From NCBI GenBank assembly GCA_900095095.1, contig FMBT01000303.1:496001-560000 (forward strand): a stretch of 64,000 bases of DNA, given 5' to 3'. The stretch is from Fragilariopsis cylindrus CCMP1102. Lineage: Eukaryota > Bacillariophyta > Bacillariophyceae > Bacillariales > Bacillariaceae. The notes beneath the pieces are model-generated. The model was not told the origin of the DNA. It made no database searches and worked only from the letters and a program-made list of their open reading frames with translations. Below are positions 42,906 to 52,983 of this stretch, in pieces (position 1 is the stretch's first letter; each line of letters starts with the position of its first letter). The position numbers and the translations under genes are program-made.

Positions 42906-44468
42906 ATGCATCACTCATTAAAAAACAAAACAGTCATGGGAAAGCAAACGGCGACAACGAAAGAGCGAAAATTGAATTCTTTGACTTTAAATTCAGCAGA
43001 ACAAGGAGTGGCAGGCATTGCTTGTGTTGCCTGTTCCATTCCGTCGACTCGGAAGCAGACAACAAATTCGCACAAAGAATATAACAGTAAAGCAACAGGC
43101 ACAACCACAACCACAACCCAAAACGATTGCAGAGCAGCTGACAAAGTAATAGAGATGTTTTTTCCTGGACCTACTACGGCGGCTGTATCGGCTACTAGTA
43201 GTAGTAGAACCAACAACACTACCACCAGTAATGTTATGGTAATAGGAGGGTTAATCATAGTACTTCCAGTAGCAATTGCTACTGGCTTTGTATTGGGTAG
43301 TAGTAGTAGTAGTGGTGCAAGTAGCTCGCCATCGTCATTGTCATCGTCATCTTTAAGATTGTCATTGTCATTGTCATCGTTGGATGATATCTTAAATGCA
43401 ATTGAAACAATAATTGATACTATTATTGTACCACTCTATGCCTTTGGTGTATTTTCTTATCTAATTATGACACGATGTTACTACTTCTCATCATCATCAG
43501 CATCCTCATCATCATCATCAGCATCATCATCGTCGTCTATTATTCATATTGTCAATGATAAGAATAAGAAAAAAGATGTGATGTCATCGTCGGAAACAAA
43601 AAGAACTCGGCAACAAGGTTATTCAACAAATATTTCTACAAGTACAACTTCAGTGACTACAGATACAATTCATGAAGGACAAGAAGAAGAAGAAGAAGAA
43701 GAAGAAGAAGAAGAAACAGGCGAGGATGCTAATGGTAAACCACTACTATCACCAATTAATATGACAGGATCCTATAAAGTAATAGCAAATCAAAATTTTG
43801 ATCAATTTTTAAAAGCACAAGGCGTGCCATGGTTTTTATGTAATGCCGCCTCCAAAGCAAGACCCACACATACCTTCACACATTCTTCTTCATCATCTTC
43901 TTCTACCACTACTAATACTAATAATTTAGTAACCATACATATTAAAGGTATCATTGATTCCGAAACAACCTATGATATTGGTAGTGGATCGTATAATATC
44001 ACAACAATCCGTGGTAGAACCTTTCATGATACTGTGACATACTTATATGATGACAATGAAAACGAAGAAACAGAAAATGAAAATGAAAAGGATGAAGAAG
44101 AAAATGATGAAATTGCTAGTAATACTACTATTACTAGTAGTGATGATAGTGATACAATTATAGATAAACATGATAGCAGCAGCAGCAGCAACAAGAACAA
44201 GAAAAATTGTATTGGTATACAAACACATAAACTTGCTATTGGTGAAGGATATAAAGTTCATGTCCAGCGTCGTTTCATTAAAGCTGGTACAACATATAAT
44301 ACTGCTAGTCCTACTAGTAATGATGATGGCAGTACAACTAAGAAAGATCATACTTATGATTTACAGGATCTATGTAATACTGATCGTTTACTGATGTTAA
44401 ATAAAATTATCTTTGATGATCCAACAAAAGAGACTGTGATTGCATCCCAATTATTTCATAAAGTTTGA
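42906..44468 (+). CDS. Membrane-tethered FABP/lipocalin-like protein
   Basis: A 520-residue, intronless protein. Two likely membrane helices lie at about residues 113-134 (VMVIGGLIIVLPVAIATGFV) and 162-186 (IIDTIIVPLYAFGVFSYLIM). A Ser/Glu-rich linker ends at a lipid-binding-type domain from about residue 286: MTGSYKVIANQNFDQFLKAQ, GVPWFLCNAASKARPTHTFT, later IHIKGIIDSETTYDIGSGSY, GRTFHDTVTYLYDD, then GYKVHVQRRFIKAGTTY. The opening GSYKV..NFDQFLKA.GV closely follows the GxWKL..NFDxYLKAxGV start of fatty-acid-binding proteins, and repeated beta strands suit the calycin fold. Acidic inserts swell the barrel loops. It may bind a hydrophobic ligand at a membrane (inference). Start at 42906 or Met12. 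Confidence 0.65.
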   Translation: MHHSLKNKTVMGKQTATTKERKLNSLTLNSAEQGVAGIACVACSIPSTRKQTTNSHKEYNSKATGTTTTTTQNDCRAADKVIEMFFPGPTTAAVSATSSSRTNNTTTSNVMVIGGLIIVLPVAIATGFVLGSSSSSGASSSPSSLSSSSLRLSLSLSSLDDILNAIETIIDTIIVPLYAFGVFSYLIMTRCYYFSSSSASSSSSSASSSSSIIHIVNDKNKKKDVMSSSETKRTRQQGYSTNISTSTTSVTTDTIHEGQEEEEEEEEEEETGEDANGKPLLSPINMTGSYKVIANQNFDQFLKAQGVPWFLCNAASKARPTHTFTHSSSSSSSTTTNTNNLVTIHIKGIIDSETTYDIGSGSYNITTIRGRTFHDTVTYLYDDNENEETENENEKDEEENDEIASNTTITSSDDSDTIIDKHDSSSSSNKNKKNCIGIQTHKLAIGEGYKVHVQRRFIKAGTTYNTASPTSNDDGSTTKKDHTYDLQDLCNTDRLLMLNKIIFDDPTKETVIASQLFHKV

Positions 44469-44958
44469 ATTCGAAGATTGAAAATTGAAATTCAAGATAT
44501 AGACGAAGACGTAGACGTACACATGCATAGGACGACGACGTGATGATGACAAGCTATAACTAATACCTGATAATGCCCTCCTAAAATAAAAAATAGATTT
44601 AATAAATATAAAAAGACAAAAAAGAATGAGAACAAACACCTGGGATTGATTCCAGCGTGGTCCCCCCACCGTAGTAACCAGGCTTAACTTCGCTGAGCAG
44701 ACAGGGAAGCGGTGCAGTCATGTTGGTACTGTATGGTCGTTCTCTCTTTGTTCGCTTGAATTTGAGGCTCGTAATCTCTATTCATACAAGTATGTAGAAT
44801 ATCTTATGTCGTGTGTTACTTACCTAATATTTCATAATTTGGTACTAACTTATTGCCACATTACTGTTCGAATCGAAATCATACTGATCATTCAAATTCC
44901 TCACAACACTTTCGATAGAGTCACAAAAACTGTAATATCTTCAGTGATATTCTATTGA
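44469..44958. other. Spacer between convergent genes
   Basis: 3' flanks only. TACTGTA near 44727. Nothing else seen. Confidence 0.5.
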
Positions 44959-45831
44959 TTAGTAGAAAAGGAACGCAATAATAAGCCAAAGCAATACCAC
45001 GGACTCAACACCAGTAGTAAACGCCTTGCCACTACTCTCTTTCCAATCTTTCTGCTCTTCTTCGCGTGTCTTGCCGTTCGAATAAAGACAGGTGCATCGA
45101 CGACTAAAGATTGGACCAGGAGAGTCTCCTTTCTGCTCTCGGCAGTTTTTCTCGGAAAGGCGGCCGTCGAGAGCAATCCGTTGCAGTTCAGGACATTCGG
45201 CCTCGTAGCCAAATTCCTGAATTACTCCCATCTCATATTTGTTCATCCTGTGGTATGTATCATTGTTGCAGATATTGCATGCCTCAAAGGTGCCAATCTC
45301 AGGCAGCACAAGATGTTGAATCGTAATATAAATTGTATCTAAACGAGAAACATTACAAGTTCTTGACTTTTCGTCGGCAATGATATGGAGAACATTCAGT
45401 TTAATAGGTTGGTCTTTTGGCGTTCCTGTGATAGACGTAAAAGGCATAGGAAGCTCTTGATATGGACGAAGTGCAGAGAACGTCCTGCCGTGATCTTTGA
45501 TACCCTTGATTGCGCCTTCGAAAATATTTGTGGTGGTAATATTCAGATCCATGTAGGGTGTGAGTTCGTCACGTCGCACATACTGCAACGTGACGAACTT
45601 TTGGTCGGCGGCAACAGATTGTCCATTGATTTCGATTTGAATATTGCCGTTGGAAATTGGTATCGTCGAGAGGTAGTTGTCATAGAATGGATTGTACCCA
45701 GATATCACGCCTTTGAAACGGTTGTAGCACCAGTCATCTTCTATGGAGCTTCCAGACCATGACCAATTCGTCATCCCATCATCAGCAAGAACCATGAATG
45801 GTAGTTGCAAAAGTAGCAGTAAGAGAAGCAT
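44959..45831 (-). CDS. Secreted, likely GPI-anchored protein of unknown function
   Basis: About 290 residues from ATG at 45831; the frame opens nine codons earlier only through a TTG. The signal peptide is [17 protein letters not shown]. The mature protein begins DDGMTNWSWSGSS and contains DDWCYNRFKGVISGYNPFYD, beta-type strands (GNIQIEINGQSV, KFVTLQYVRRDEL), FEACNICNNDTYHR with a CxxC, and Cys-rich SRRCTCLY. Possible N-glycosylation sites include NWS, NIT, NVS and NDT. The last 20 residues (FTTGVESVVLLWLIIAFLFY) fit a GPI signal. No family recognised. Together with the proteins at 10.4 and 40.8 kb it makes three GPI-type surface proteins in this window. Confidence 0.72.
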   Translation of the reverse strand: MLLLLLLLQLPFMVLADDGMTNWSWSGSSIEDDWCYNRFKGVISGYNPFYDNYLSTIPISNGNIQIEINGQSVAADQKFVTLQYVRRDELTPYMDLNITTTNIFEGAIKGIKDHGRTFSALRPYQELPMPFTSITGTPKDQPIKLNVLHIIADEKSRTCNVSRLDTIYITIQHLVLPEIGTFEACNICNNDTYHRMNKYEMGVIQEFGYEAECPELQRIALDGRLSEKNCREQKGDSPGPIFSRRCTCLYSNGKTREEEQKDWKESSGKAFTTGVESVVLLWLIIAFLFY

Positions 45832-47103
45832 GATTTTTTCCTGCGAGATGTTGTGCAAAAAAATTGCATTAAATCAAAGAAAGTAGATTATGGTATCGGT
45901 ACCATCAGCTTTTAGACAGGCAATGTACTATTGTTTAGTCGTGGCTGGATACTGTAAAATTACAACCTGATGCAAAGCGAAATGACCTACAAGCGAGGTA
46001 CGTCGTACAGTACGGTATCTCTAATCTGGTTTACTGTATTCTTATTCCAAGAAGCAATGATGTCGTGTAGATTTTTCTCCTGTACGTGAAAGACTAATTT
46101 AGTGCGACTAAATCGCCTAACTTACTGTAACGCACTGTACCCGACTGGTGAGAAACTGGACATCAAGCTGCCTTGCTTCCCAACCATCACTACTTTCACA
46201 AGATCATTATTAGAATATATTTATTAGTACCAGTACCAAGTGGATCAGAGAGACGAAAACGCAAACGATGATACCTGTCAACAGTCCTTGATTCCTATTC
46301 AATAAAATCGAGCTACGGTACTACTATAGACGACACCACACGACACGACTTCATGAGAGAGAGAGAGAGAGAGGGAGAGATAAATAAAATAAAAAATGAA
46401 TGATGAAGTTGTCGGCGGCGGCAATTACTACTAATCATATGTAGGCAGCCATCAACCACTACTTCCACTACGATACCATCATCATCATCAGCTACAATTA
46501 AAGCAACGTCAACGTCAACGTTCGCGACCACATTTAAGTTCTGATAGAGGTTGTTCCTCTGATGATTGTTTTATTTTATTTTATTTATTTATTCGTATCT
46601 GTATTTTACAAAAATCTTGAATGTTCATTATTCAGTATAAACATAAACCACCACTGGCGATGATGGCGGATACTTATTTTATGTACATATTTTGGTGGTG
46701 AGTTTAAGTTTTATTGATTATTATTTTATAGTTCGTCTCTGAGTTTGGAGTTAAACAACGGGATCATTAAAAGCTGTTATGCCTTTGTTTTATGGCATTG
46801 TTATTTATTATACAGTGCGTTTGGATCCCAAAAATAAAATAAATGACTTTCTTGCGATATAGATATATCGTCAAAAAAACCAAAAAGGGCGGAATTTTTA
46901 TTGTATGTGCACGCTGAATGGGAGTACTGGTACTACCCGTCCAAGATTTTGGCAGACTGTGTAAAGTTACCGGACCCTACAACAATGATTGTTTTTGTTT
47001 TCGCTGCCATTTTTTCTAAACTTCACTTTTCTTTCTCTTCCAACCAACGCCTGTTATTGAATTTATTGTTTTTGTCTTATAAAAGGAATATATACTGATA
47101 TTG
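45832..47103. other. Intergenic region
   Basis: No supported gene. TACAGTA/TACTGTA near 45950, 46009, 46032 and 46123, a (GA)n tract at about 46353-46374, and AT-rich sequence. A TATAAAAG element at about 47080 lies just ahead of the small frame at 47104. Confidence 0.5.
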
Positions 47104-47292
47104 ATGTTTGGTCGAATTGGAAAAAAATTAACTGAGGCAATACTAGTAGTATCAAATAAGAAGAAGGATGATGATGCTGATAAAATAATGACAACAACAC
47201 AAACTATTACTGCTGGCGGAGGAAAAAGACAAGCTGTTGGGATATTTTGTACAGTCTTGGATAAGGAGGAGAGGATAAACCAATCTATTTAA
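47104..47292 (+). CDS. Small open frame of doubtful status
   Basis: A 62-residue frame from ATG at 47104 (FGRIGKKLTEAILVVSNKKK at its start). A TATAAAAGG sequence lies about 20 bp upstream, which is too close for a standard promoter but may be chance. No domain recognised and no splice partner found. The codon pattern is plausible, hence listed with low confidence. Confidence 0.25.
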   Translation: MFGRIGKKLTEAILVVSNKKKDDDADKIMTTTQTITAGGGKRQAVGIFCTVLDKEERINQSI

Positions 47293-48003
47293 CCAACCGA
47301 TATGCGACACTACTGTACTCAATTGAGGACGGGTATTTATATCCTCGTACGTACAGAATTTCTCACGTACGTTCCCATACTTAAAAAAGGTACGGCGTTG
47401 GAGAACGGATAGTCGTACATAAAACATACGATATTATAATATACTCATGAAACTACTAAAAGAATGAATACCTGTAGAATTTTTAATTTTCTTCTTTTAA
47501 AGTTACAGTATTGATAACAATTTATGTGAAGCAGGCTTAGTTTGTTGGATCGAAGGAACTTCTTGTTTTGAGATAGGTGCTGTTTTGCTGGAGGATGCAA
47601 CAAATAACATAAAGTGAATAAATTGAAGATGAGACAAATCTGTGATCCGTTCACAGATTCGTATCGATCGATATCTAACCTTCACATCAAACCAAAAAGA
47701 CGATTTTTAGGTATCAAAAAAACTCGATCAGGTATCGATTGCAAAGACCACACAACACCCTTCCTTATCGATAGGAATGCACCGAAAATCGTAATGCAGT
47801 TTGGACGCAGCGTGTTTGTCTCGAAGGAAACAAACTATGATAGTCAACAATTTGTCGCTATTGTTTATTTCTAAATGACGACGTAGTAATAGTATTACTA
47901 CTAATCAGCTAAAGACTGCCGTTGTCTGGTTTTTCCTTGCAATAATTCAATTTATCCATTTCTCGTTGCCTTTCTTCCTTCAATGTGCTATTATCCTTCG
48001 CTT
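47293..48003. other. Intergenic region 3' of the MFS gene
   Basis: No supported gene. TACTGTA near 47313 and TACAGTA near 47504. The frame at 47614-47874 starts with GTG and has no domain. Confidence 0.5.
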
Positions 48004-50095
48004 CTAACTTACCGTAACTGTAGGGGGCAGGTAATCACTGCCGTCTAGGTTACCATTCATGTTTTGGAGTTGTACTTCCATATTCTTTCGTTTTTTCTTC
48101 CTAGCCTTCAATGCTTTTGCTTTAAACTTACGATTTTCTTCTTTCACGGCCGCTTGGAGTTGTGGACCACCAGTACGGACATCATGTGGATGCTTCACGA
48201 CGAAGCCAATGCAGATCATTGACAACAAACCCAATAACGAAATGTAAAATCCTGGAAGCATTTTTGGTATCAGCGTATTGAAAAAATCAGGATACATTTC
48301 ATCGACGTTGACCAGGTCGACGGATTTGTAATACAATGCGGTAGCAACGAGGGGCATAGTTCCACCAAATAACGTTGCTGCTAGATTGTGACCGACAGCA
48401 ACACCCGTGAATGATAAAGTCGGATCGGACATCCACATTTCTACCTCTAATGCTGCCATCCCACCATTGACCATGGCAAGACAAAAAGCAAGTAAGACTT
48501 GACCTAAGAAATAACCCCACCACGATTCGCTTTCAAACATACTGAACATAACAGGACACGCAACGATGATTCCAGGTAGACCGATACACATAAGATCTTT
48601 GCGATGGGGGAAGGTGTCTGATATCCGTCCAAACCCTAACAAAAATACAATGTATGTAGCAACGACCATAAAGTTCATTGAATCAGCATGTGCCTGTGAC
48701 ATATGTCCTTTCAGTTCCGATAGGTACACGGGTGTCCATAAGAAAAGGATATAAAAGGTACTTGTTGTGGCACTCAACAGTCCGACCATACCGGCCAATT
48801 GTCGTCGTCGGAATGGACTGGCCATTAAATCGAAGATTGCAGGTTGGGAATTGTCTCCAATTTCCACTTCACGGATCTGATCTTCTATTTCCTTTTGATC
48901 GTTTCGTTCCGACCAAAACTTCGATTCTTCCGTCTGACTCACGACGTGGTACAAGATGGGTGCCAACAGTAATGAAAAAAGGAACGGCAACCGCCATGCC
49001 CATGCATCGACTTGTTCCGCCGTACAACTGAATCGTACACAAGATGTTACCAACGATGCCAACAAGAATCCACCAACCTATTGAATAACATATGTAGAGT
49101 GTGTGTGTGTGTGAGAGAGTGAGAAAGAAAGGATAGAACACTTGCCGTTTAGTAACACAAATGCGACGAACAAACAAACGAACACGATAAATTCGTAACT
49201 ATGAAATACGGGCACACGTACCGAACTTGCATCACACACACTTCCACGAAATCCTCGAGATTTTGCCGAGGATTGTTCAATCGATAATACATACGAACCA
49301 GCTAATTGTCCACCCACCGACAACCCTTGCATCATTCGTAATAACACTAATAATATTGGTGAGACCCAACCCCAGGTATCATATCCAGGTAGGACGCCCA
49401 TTAATATCGATGGAATGGTGATTAGTAAGATCGAAAAGACCAAGGCATGTTTTCGACCCACAATCCGATCACCAATTTCACCAAATAAGATAGCACCAAT
49501 TGGTCGCATCACAAATGCTGCTAAGTAGACACCAAAGGAATTCACTAATTGTAATTCTTTGGAGGATTGTGGAAAGAATGTAGCACCAATTTCTACTGCT
49601 AATAATCCGTACACCGCAAAGTCGTACCTTATTTATTATAGTTATAATTCAAAATAAATAGAAAACAAAACAAAATTGGATACGTTCGTGTCAGTTTGTG
49701 TTCCTTCTTCTCGCAAAGGAAAAATAAAAAGTGAACGTAAACGTAATACTAATAATAATAATCATAGTAATAAAAAACACGTACCATTCATAGATATTCC
49801 CACCAATACCACTTAGCAATCCCCATATATTATCATCACCACAATCATTCTCCGAGGCGGAATAAAAACTTAATTCCTCTTCTTTCATATTTTTTTCAGC
49901 CTCCGTCATAGTTGCATAGTTACTACCATGATATAAGTTGTCATTCGAGGAACCATCATCCATCACCGATTTTTCTAATTGATCCATCCCTTCAATCCGT
50001 GCTCTGGTCAATGAGGATGGTCGACGATTAAGTTCTATCATCGGTGACGGATCACTTCCTCCTCCTCCTCCTCCTGATGATGATGATGAATCCAT
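48004..50095 (-). CDS. MFS transporter, metabolite:H+ symporter (MHS) type, three exons
   Basis: Exons are 50095-49785, 49627-49222 and 49077-48004, giving 596 residues; both introns start GTACGT and end AG. The first join rebuilds GGNIYEWYDFAVYGLLAVEI, the hallmark first helix of the MHS family (ProP, ShiA, PcaK, KgtP type). Also visible are RPIGAILFGEIGDRIVGRKH, the MFS loop 2-3 motif, and LLVLLRMMQGLSVGGQLAGS. Exon 3 carries helices 5-12, with LLAPILYHVVSQTEESKFW and FGRISDTFPHRKDLM. The N-terminus (about 100 residues) is Ser/Gly-rich and the C-terminus basic (KAKALKARKKKRKN). Likely a proton-coupled importer of organic acids, betaine/proline or similar; substrate not deducible. The codons before the stop contain GGTAAGT, so a further small 3' exon is possible. 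Confidence 0.88.
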
Positions 50096-51360
50096 TGTTG
50101 CTTGCTTGCTGCTAATTATTCAATCTAATTTATTCAATCTACAGTACTCTGGTATTGCTTGGATTGAGAGTTTTGTCAGTGAGTTGGATTGAGTTCTGCT
50201 ACGATATTGCTTCTTATTGGCAGTATTATGTATGTATTGTCTGTTTGTCGGAAGTTACGTTTACAGTGGTCGCCCTTCTTCGCTCTGTTGCTTTTGTTAA
50301 TTCTTGTTGGCTGTTGTACAGTAAGTTAATTCTTGCTGGCTGTTGTACAGTAACGTTACAGTATATTATAATACGTCCAGCTTTTAGGAGATGCATACTA
50401 GTACTGTAGTGTAAGGAGGCAATCGTGATATTGCTGCCGATGCTGTTGCTACGGTTTCGAACAAAGTCAAAGCACAGATGCATGCATTTAATTCGATTGC
50501 TTGCTTTGGCACGTGCTTATTCAAAGGCATATCAAAACTATTTGAGTAGTTAGGAAAACAAATCCGTTGACTCGCCCGCCAAGTCGCTAATTCCGTCGTG
50601 AACGCAACATCAATCATTGGTCTAAAACAGAAATAGTCCTTCACAATATTTTTTTTCATAGTACAGTACAGTACGACATCACATGCAAATACGACGTACT
50701 AGCAGGTAGTCCTACTGACACACCGTAATATTATCATGGCAGCAGCTCCCTCTTGCTCTTCCGACTAGAGACGTGACAAATGGTTTCTACCCCCTTCCAG
50801 ATTCTGGCGGGGTACTCCTGAAACCACTATAGAGGAGGGAAATATAGAAATAGCATTATAAGAAAGGTGAGCGTTCTTTACGTCGAGATGATTCGAGATG
50901 GGCACTTTGCTTAACACACGGTCACACTCGCTGGGGGCGTTGATCATAAGAGCAAAGATACATCAAATATTGCTGTTGATACGGAGTGTAGGAACACGAT
51001 GATAGAGATGTACAAATAGAGACGGTGGAAGGACAAGATTGATAGTTTCTGCAGGAAAAAGGAAGTTGCCGCATTCGCTGTCTGCCATCCATTAATAAAT
51101 CTATGATTTCTTCAGGTAAAATCAGTAGTACATTAATTATCATAATTCACAAAGACTTCGAGGGTGTACGAACACTATACTACGGTACTCGTACAATTTA
51201 CATGAAGATTTTGCAACCTGATTTCTAAAAAAATAATGAGCACGTTACATTGCCCAATTGTCGTTGATGGCTTTCCGCCATCCTTCCTTGTTTTATGTCG
51301 TCTCGTACGCCGGCGGCATACTGTTATGTGTATCCTGTGACTCGTCATTCCATCCCTCCC
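50096..51360. other. Intergenic region
   Basis: No supported gene. At least six TACAGTA/TACTGTA sites between 50140 and 50670, including overlapping GTACAGTACAGTAC near 50659. Several short frames of no clear meaning. Confidence 0.5.
50296..50352. repeat. 29-bp tandem duplication containing TACAGTA
   Basis: GTTAATTCTTG(T/C)TGGCTGTTGTACAGTA occurs twice in a row with one mismatch. Each copy ends in TACAGTA, and a third TACAGTA follows shortly. Confidence 0.9.
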
Positions 51361-52065
51361 TTATTTCTTTTTGTTCTTCCATTGTTCTGGAAACATTTTA
51401 TCTTTGATTTCGATATGATGGCGAAAGGCCTTTGGATGGTACTGATCACCTTCGTAGGGGCTGGTCACGAACCGGATCGAAGATCTCGGATAGTTCTTCA
51501 ATAGTAAATGATCCGCCGAATTCGAATAGTACGCCGACCCATATATAGAATAATGAAAATTGGATGGATATATCTCTACAAAGTATCGATCTTCGTCGTC
51601 GTCACCCTCCTTGCGATCATTCTTCGATAGGATCGAACACGACCAAAAATGGCCGGTCGTCCCCGGTGGATGATCTCGAAAGTGAGTGAATGTAACCGAC
51701 CGGTCTTTGCCAACATCAATGGCATATTCCCAGTAAATCTCGTCGTCGCTCAATTCCTTCCATTATAAGTCCTCTTCCTGCTCCCCGTCCGAATCGAAGG
51801 AATGGCGAGATCCCAAACCCGCTTCGTTGTAATCAAATATGTCTTCGTACCAGCACATGGCCATGAATCGTCCATCGTTGCTCAAAGCCGCTTGGTCGCC
51901 TCTCAGATCTCCATAGAAAAGGAAGTCCTCGTGCACTTCGTCCTCTGTCACTGCTGTTATCAAATGACGTCAGAGGAGACGACAAGGAAGAATCAACAGC
52001 ATCACCATATTCTGACCAATTTCGAACGTGTTCCAACCATGCCTCTTCCCACTGTTCACCATAGT
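51361..52065 (-). pseudogene. C-terminal remnant of a diatom SET-domain-family protein
   Basis: After a possible splice acceptor (TTTATAG) the minus strand reads DYGEQWEEAWLEHVRNWSEY, which I recognise as the segment that ends SET domains in many diatom proteins (IDYG.EWE.AW..HV..W). Further on come TAVTEDEVHEDFLFYGDL and CWYEDIF, and finally YPRSSIRFVTSPYEGDQYHP then KAFRHHIEIKDKMFPEQW, again the usual end of that family. The frame changes between about 51990 and 51960 and an in-frame TAA interrupts it at 51763-51765. No SET domain is found upstream: the strand there overlaps the next remnant. A 5'-truncated, decayed copy is the simplest reading. SET proteins methylate lysines on histones or other targets. 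Confidence 0.6.
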
Positions 52066-52102
52066 CTATAAAAAGTTGAAAAGAAACGAAGATTTCATGT
52101 TA

Positions 52103-52428
52103 GGTGCATGTATGATTTTCCCGTATGGAAAGTTAATCTTGGTATGAGTCATTCATTAATGGACAATCAACCAACATGGAGTCATGATTTTTTAACTAAA
52201 ACAAATGAAATAACAATTCATGAATTACAATTGAAAAACTTTACACCCCAACGACGTGGTCGTAAAGTCGAAAGAACAACAACAACAGGTGGCGCATTAA
52301 ATTTGAATGTCAAATCGATACGATACGTTGGTCTTATTTTATCATTGGTAACACAAAACGGTACACCAAATCCAAATTGCGGTGATGGTCCATTTCAAAT
52401 TACGTTGCACGAGCTTGAGTTTGTATAA
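52103..52428 (+). pseudogene. Possible C-terminal fragment of a CIA30-like protein
   Basis: About 107 residues, starting after an AG at 52102. It reads MYDFPVWKVNLGMSHSLMDN, then EITIHELQLKNFTPQ, IRYVGLILSLVTQNG and GDGPFQITLHELEFV. The ending (a strand, then GPF plus hydrophobic strand with Glu) resembles the galactose-binding-like fold of CIA30, the complex I assembly factor. The N-terminal half of such a domain is missing, and the space upstream is taken by the SET-family remnant on the other strand. It could be the last exon of a longer gene, a small real protein from Met at 52108, or a fragment. I favour a fragment. Confidence 0.4.
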
Positions 52429-52983
52429 ATAATAATGATAATATTTTATTTTGACTTGCACGATATAAAGCAATTTAATTGTTGTCACCTGAAATTATCT
52501 TTTCCATATATCAGCAGGAAGAAGGGGGAACGGTTGCGGACATAATACATGGTAATCAAGGAAAAAAAAAAGAGAAATATATAGTGTAAAACAATAGCTT
52601 GAATACAGTAATTTACTAAATAACAAGTTTTTTTAAAGTTCAAAATATGAATTATATAAAGTTTGCTACAAAATTGAAAGTATTGTAGATCATTCGTCCT
52701 TCCCCATTATTCTTCAATTCGTTCCCTACTCGTGGGCATGTTTTTGTTTATGCCACCTTCTTCTCGATGCTTCGTGTCAATCAAATACCCTGAAATTAAC
52801 CACCCCGACACTAAGAGAGCTTACTACCCGAAATGGATAGTACTCATATATCATGAGTCAATCATTAGTCTATAGTTTCGTTCACTCGTCATATACCCAG
52901 AACACTTCTTTAATCAGAATAAATCCAGGAATATATTTACAAGGTTTGCACATAGTCTTCTCTTTATTTGCCTTTTTCTTCGA
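52429..52983. other. Spacer between convergent coding ends
   Basis: No gene seen. TACAGTA near 52605. AT-rich 3' flanks. Confidence 0.5.

Noticed and set aside
47614-47874. 86-codon plus-strand frame
   Set aside because: Starts with GTG, has no domain and lies in a spacer.
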